Source: Hymenobacter sp. (lineage in GTDB: Bacteria > Bacteroidota > Bacteroidia > Cytophagales > Hymenobacteraceae). Taken from it: a DNA stretch of 15,588 bases. Shown one piece after another: positions 12,771 through 15,588 of this stretch. The DNA lies in assembly GCA_025362615.1 (NCBI GenBank), contig JANYFQ010000702.1, positions 1 through 15,588 on the forward strand, in the 5' to 3' direction. The translations under genes were made by a program, and so were the position numbers. Below the pieces are notes generated by a model. The model made no database searches and was not told where the DNA came from. It worked only from the letters and a program-made list of their open reading frames with translations. Each line of letters starts with the position of its first letter. Positions within the stretch are counted from its first letter, which is position 1.

Positions 12771-15588
12771 TCAATGGCGCACAACGGGCCCCGCCGCCCC
12801 GGCCCCGATGCCCCGGCTCGCGGGCAGGCCGAAGGCGCTCGGGTGCAGGTAGCGGCCCCGATTTTCGGGTTCCTTGGGGGCGGCCACGGGGATGCGGTTT
12901 TCGTTGGCCCAGGCATCGTGGCGGGTGCCCGTCAGCAGCCAGCTCACCTGCCCGCCGGGCGGGCCACCGGCCACGCGGAAGGCGTTGCCGCGCACTCCTT
13001 CGGCCACGTAGAGGCCGGGGCCGGGTGCCCCGACGGCCGTGAGCTGGTAGGTAAAATCTTGGTTCAGGGCCTCAAACCAGGCGGGCAGCGCCACGGTGGC
13101 CGCGCCCGTGGCATCGAGCGTGGCGGTGCCGGTGTAGAGGTTGAGCATCGCCGGGCTTTCGACGAAGGAGTGGTAGAGGTACTGGTTTTCGGGGTCGAGC
13201 GGGTGGTCTATTTTGAACGAGCCGCCGCCCTTGCTCAGGGTGCCGCTCACGGCCAGGTTGCCGCCGCTCACGCTGGCGTTGCCGGTTATCAGCACCTCGC
13301 CGTTGAAGCGTCCGGCCAGGGTGCTGACCCCCAGCCCTTCGCCAAACACGGCCGCGCCGCCCTGCCCGGCGGGCACCGAAAACCGGCCGCCGTAGCTGTT
13401 GCCGCCGTAGGCCGCGCCCAGCACCCCCACGCCGCCAAACTGGTTGGCCTCGCCCTGCACGCCGGTGCCGTTGTCGCTCACGCCCCGCACCCCCACGCCC
13501 AAGGCGGCCGTGGCCGTGCCCCGCACCCCGGTGCCGCCCACGGTGCTGCCCAGCACCCCGGTGGCGGTGGCGGCCGTGCTGGTGTTGAGGCCCACCACGG
13601 CCCCGCTGCCGGCCGTGGGGTTGCGGGCCGTGCCGTACACGGCCACGTCGTTGGCCGACCTACCGTACACCCCCACGCTGCTGTTGGACATCCCATACAC
13701 CCCGCTGCCGCTGCCCGACGTGCCATACACCCCGGCGCCGCTGCTGCTCAGGCCGTTCACCCCGCGCCCGTCGGTGGCCTCGCCGCTCACGCCCCAGCCC
13801 CCGGCCGCCGAGGCCACGCCGCGCACCGCGTAGCCGCCCAGGGTTTCGGCCCGCACGGCCACGGCCGTGACGCTGGCACTCAGGTTTTGGGCCAGCACGG
13901 CCCCGGCCGTGTCGCTGCCGTTGGTGGTGCTGGCCTGCACGGCCACGCCGCTGCCGCTGCTGGCATACACGGCCGTGCCCGTGGTGGCTCCTGCGCTTAC
14001 GCCCCGGCCCGTGGTGGCCGTGCCCGCCAGGCCGATGCCGCTGCCCGTGGCCTGCCCCAGCACCCCGTAGCCGTTGCTGGTGGTGCCGAGCAGGGCCACG
14101 GCGTTGGCGGCAGCGTTGGCGTTGAGGCCCACCACGGCGGCCTTGGTGGGGTCGTTGGTGCTGGTGTAGGCGTACAGGGCCGAGTTGGTGGTGGACGTGG
14201 CCGACACCCCGTAGCCGCTGCCGCTGCTGCCGTACACGCCCGTGCCGCTGGTGCTGAAGCCAATCACGCCGTAGCTGTCGGTGCCCGTGCCCTGCACCCC
14301 GAAGCCGCCGCTGCCCGTGGCCCGGCCCACCACACCGTAGCCGCCCTGGGTTTCGCCGTACACGCCCGTGGCCGCCGAGCCAGCGTTGGTGTTGAGGCCC
14401 ACCACGCCCCCGCTGTTCGAGAGGTTGCTGGCCGAGCGGCCCACCACGCCCGCCCCCGCCCCGGCGTTGGTCACGGCGAAGGCGGTGCCGGCCAGGTTCG
14501 CGGTGCCCGCGTAGGGCAGCGTGAAGCTGCCGGTGGCGGCCGTGTACTGCACCGAGTTGTCGGCGAAGCGCAGGCCCACCGCGCCGGGGGTGCCGCTGAG
14601 CTGCACGGTGCCGTTCACGTCGAGGGTGGCCTGCGGGGCGCTGGTGCCGATGCCCACGCGCACGGCATTGGCCCCGGTGCCGCCCAGCACCAGGCTATTG
14701 CTCTGGCTGACAAGCGCCCCGGAACCCAGCGCCGTGGCGTTGGAGAGGGCCGCGCCGCCCGTCGCGTCGGCCTGCGCCCCCACGAAGGTGTTGCTGCTGC
14801 CCGTGTTGCCGAAGCCCGCCTGCACCCCCAGGGCCACGTTGTAGCCGCCGGTGGTGCCGGCGTAGCCGGTGCCGTAGCCCACATAGGTGTTGGCCCCGCC
14901 GGTGGTGGTGCCATACCCCGCCAAGAAGCCCTCAAAGTGGTTCGGAAACGTGGCTTGGTTGGCGTTGTACCCGGCCTGGTAGCCAATAAAATGGTTCTGG
15001 TCGCTGCCCGTGGTGCCGCCCGTGTTGAGGCGGCCCGCCTGCAAGCCCACGAACATATTTTGCCGCCCCGTGGTGGTGCGCTGCCCGGCCTGGTAGCCGT
15101 CGAGGTGGTTTTCGATGCTCGTCAGCACCTGGCCCGCCTGATAGCCCACGAGGTGGTTGGTGGCCCCCGGCGCGCCGCTGCCCGCCTGGTAGCCCAGCAG
15201 CAGGTTGTGGCCGGCCGTGTTCTGGCCCAGGTTCAGGCCGCCATCGGCCCGCAGGCCCAACCCCACGGCGGTGCCCACGCTGGCCCCGCTGCCCACCAGG
15301 GCGTTGGCTTGCAGGTCAAGGCTTTGGGTGGCGGTGTGGTTGCCGAGGTTGTCGCCAGCAGGCGCGGGGTTGATGAACACCCAGGTTCCCAGCACCGTAC
15401 CGCCGAAGTACCAGAAGCCTTCGGGCGCGTCGGTCTGGTACACCATCAGCCCCTGCGGCGGGCTGGCAATGGCCGCCCGCTGGGCCGCCGAGAGGCGTGG
15501 AATGAGCACACCCCGGTCGGTGGCGCTGATGTCGAGGGCCGCGCCGGCGGCGGGCGCAGCCGTGCCGATGCCCACGGACTGGGCGCGG
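12771..15588 (-). CDS. Long surface repeat protein (N-terminus outside the window)
   Basis: About 938 residues are visible. The GTG at 15575 is probably not the start: the frame continues to the window edge and reads RAQS-VGIGT, where RAQS looks like the end of a signal peptide. The N-terminal part (VGIGTAAPAAGAALDIS, GVLIPRLSAAQR, GLMVYQTDAPEGFWYF) is a common opening of Bacteroidota surface proteins. Next comes a YadA-head-like series with GYQAG repeats (about residues 115-300), then a long series of GVYG/GVVG/GVSG repeats (about 350-745), probably a beta-helical or fibrous trimeric rod. The last 160 residues carry the conserved block KIDHPLDPENQYLYHSF, then NLYTG, LPAWFEALN, FTYQLTAVG, VSWLLTGTRHDA and RYLHPSAFG, a C-terminal domain shared by many such proteins. 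No T9SS sorting domain is present. An adhesin-like or structural fibre is likely. Confidence 0.8.
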   Translation of the reverse strand, partial: RAQSVGIGTAAPAAGAALDISATDRGVLIPRLSAAQRAAIASPPQGLMVYQTDAPEGFWYFGGTVLGTWVFINPAPAGDNLGNHTATQSLDLQANALVGSGASVGTAVGLGLRADGGLNLGQNTAGHNLLLGYQAGSGAPGATNHLVGYQAGQVLTSIENHLDGYQAGQRTTTGRQNMFVGLQAGRLNTGGTTGSDQNHFIGYQAGYNANQATFPNHFEGFLAGYGTTTGGANTYVGYGTGYAGTTGGYNVALGVQAGFGNTGSSNTFVGAQADATGGAALSNATALGSGALVSQSNSLVLGGTGANAVRVGIGTSAPQATLDVNGTVQLSGTPGAVGLRFADNSVQYTAATGSFTLPYAGTANLAGTAFAVTNAGAGAGVVGRSASNLSNSGGVVGLNTNAGSAATGVYGETQGGYGVVGRATGSGGFGVQGTGTDSYGVIGFSTSGTGVYGSSGSGYGVSATSTTNSALYAYTSTNDPTKAAVVGLNANAAANAVALLGTTSNGYGVLGQATGSGIGLAGTATTGRGVSAGATTGTAVYASSGSGVAVQASTTNGSDTAGAVLAQNLSASVTAVAVRAETLGGYAVRGVASAAGGWGVSGEATDGRGVNGLSSSGAGVYGTSGSGSGVYGMSNSSVGVYGRSANDVAVYGTARNPTAGSGAVVGLNTSTAATATGVLGSTVGGTGVRGTATAALGVGVRGVSDNGTGVQGEANQFGGVGVLGAAYGGNSYGGRFSVPAGQGGAAVFGEGLGVSTLAGRFNGEVLITGNASVSGGNLAVSGTLSKGGGSFKIDHPLDPENQYLYHSFVESPAMLNLYTGTATLDATGAATVALPAWFEALNQDFTYQLTAVGAPGPGLYVAEGVRGNAFRVAGGPPGGQVSWLLTGTRHDAWANENRIPVAAPKEPENRGRYLHPSAFGLPASRGIGAGAAGPVVRH

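Noticed and set aside
12704..12916. In-frame upstream extension of the 11015-12703 gene
   Set aside because: It overlaps the long repeat protein gene and would bury the clear signal peptide starting at 12703.
13500..14500. Dense short repeats that might suggest a CRISPR array
   Set aside because: The repeats are protein-coding (GVYG-type), lie in frame in a long gene, and have no uniform repeat-spacer pattern.

Overview
The window is GC-rich DNA from a member of the Bacteroidota. A Hymenobacter-like (Cytophagales) genome fits best. The evidence is two secreted proteins ending in type IX secretion (T9SS) type-A sorting domains, a DUF4266/DUF3570 pair, a long surface protein with the C-terminal domain typical of Bacteroidota repeat proteins, and a promoter of the Bacteroidota type (TTG, 22 bp, TAnnTTTG). 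The genus is inferred from gene content and composition, not proved.

Layout. Positions 1-1538 (+) hold the end of a DUF4266 lipoprotein gene followed by a DUF3570 outer-membrane protein gene. Positions 1604-2308 (+) encode a DUF421-type membrane protein with an added zinc ribbon. It converges on crcB, a fluoride channel (2335-2703, -). An aldo/keto reductase (2783-3760, +) diverges from crcB.

From 3769 to 10986 the minus strand carries six genes of two unrecognised membrane families. I call them S (about 160-183 aa, 4 TM, resembling DUF1772/anthrone-oxygenase-like proteins) and L (about 325 aa, 8 TM). In transcription order they are S3 (10435-10986), L3 (6933-7904), S2 (6409-6900), L2 (5347-6324), S1 (4815-5342) and L1 (3769-4767). 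The spacer after S3 resembles the S2-L2 spacer up to the point where L2 begins. This suggests three tandem S-L pairs, with the S3-L3 pair split by about 2.5 kb holding a T9SS-secreted propeller gene (8254-10083), a palindromic repeat and an orphan coding fragment.

Upstream of S3 on the same strand lie a second T9SS-secreted propeller gene (11015-12703) and a very long repeat protein (12771 to the window end, its N-terminus cut off by the window edge). Both propeller proteins have seven repeats of about 60-75 residues.

How the genes work together: the right half is a cell-surface/secretion neighbourhood joined to the membrane S-L array. The S-L function is unknown. The array shows repeated duplication, sequence exchange between copies, a frameshifted copy and a probable insertion, so it is an actively evolving locus. 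I see no tRNA, rRNA, CRISPR array or recognisable transposase.
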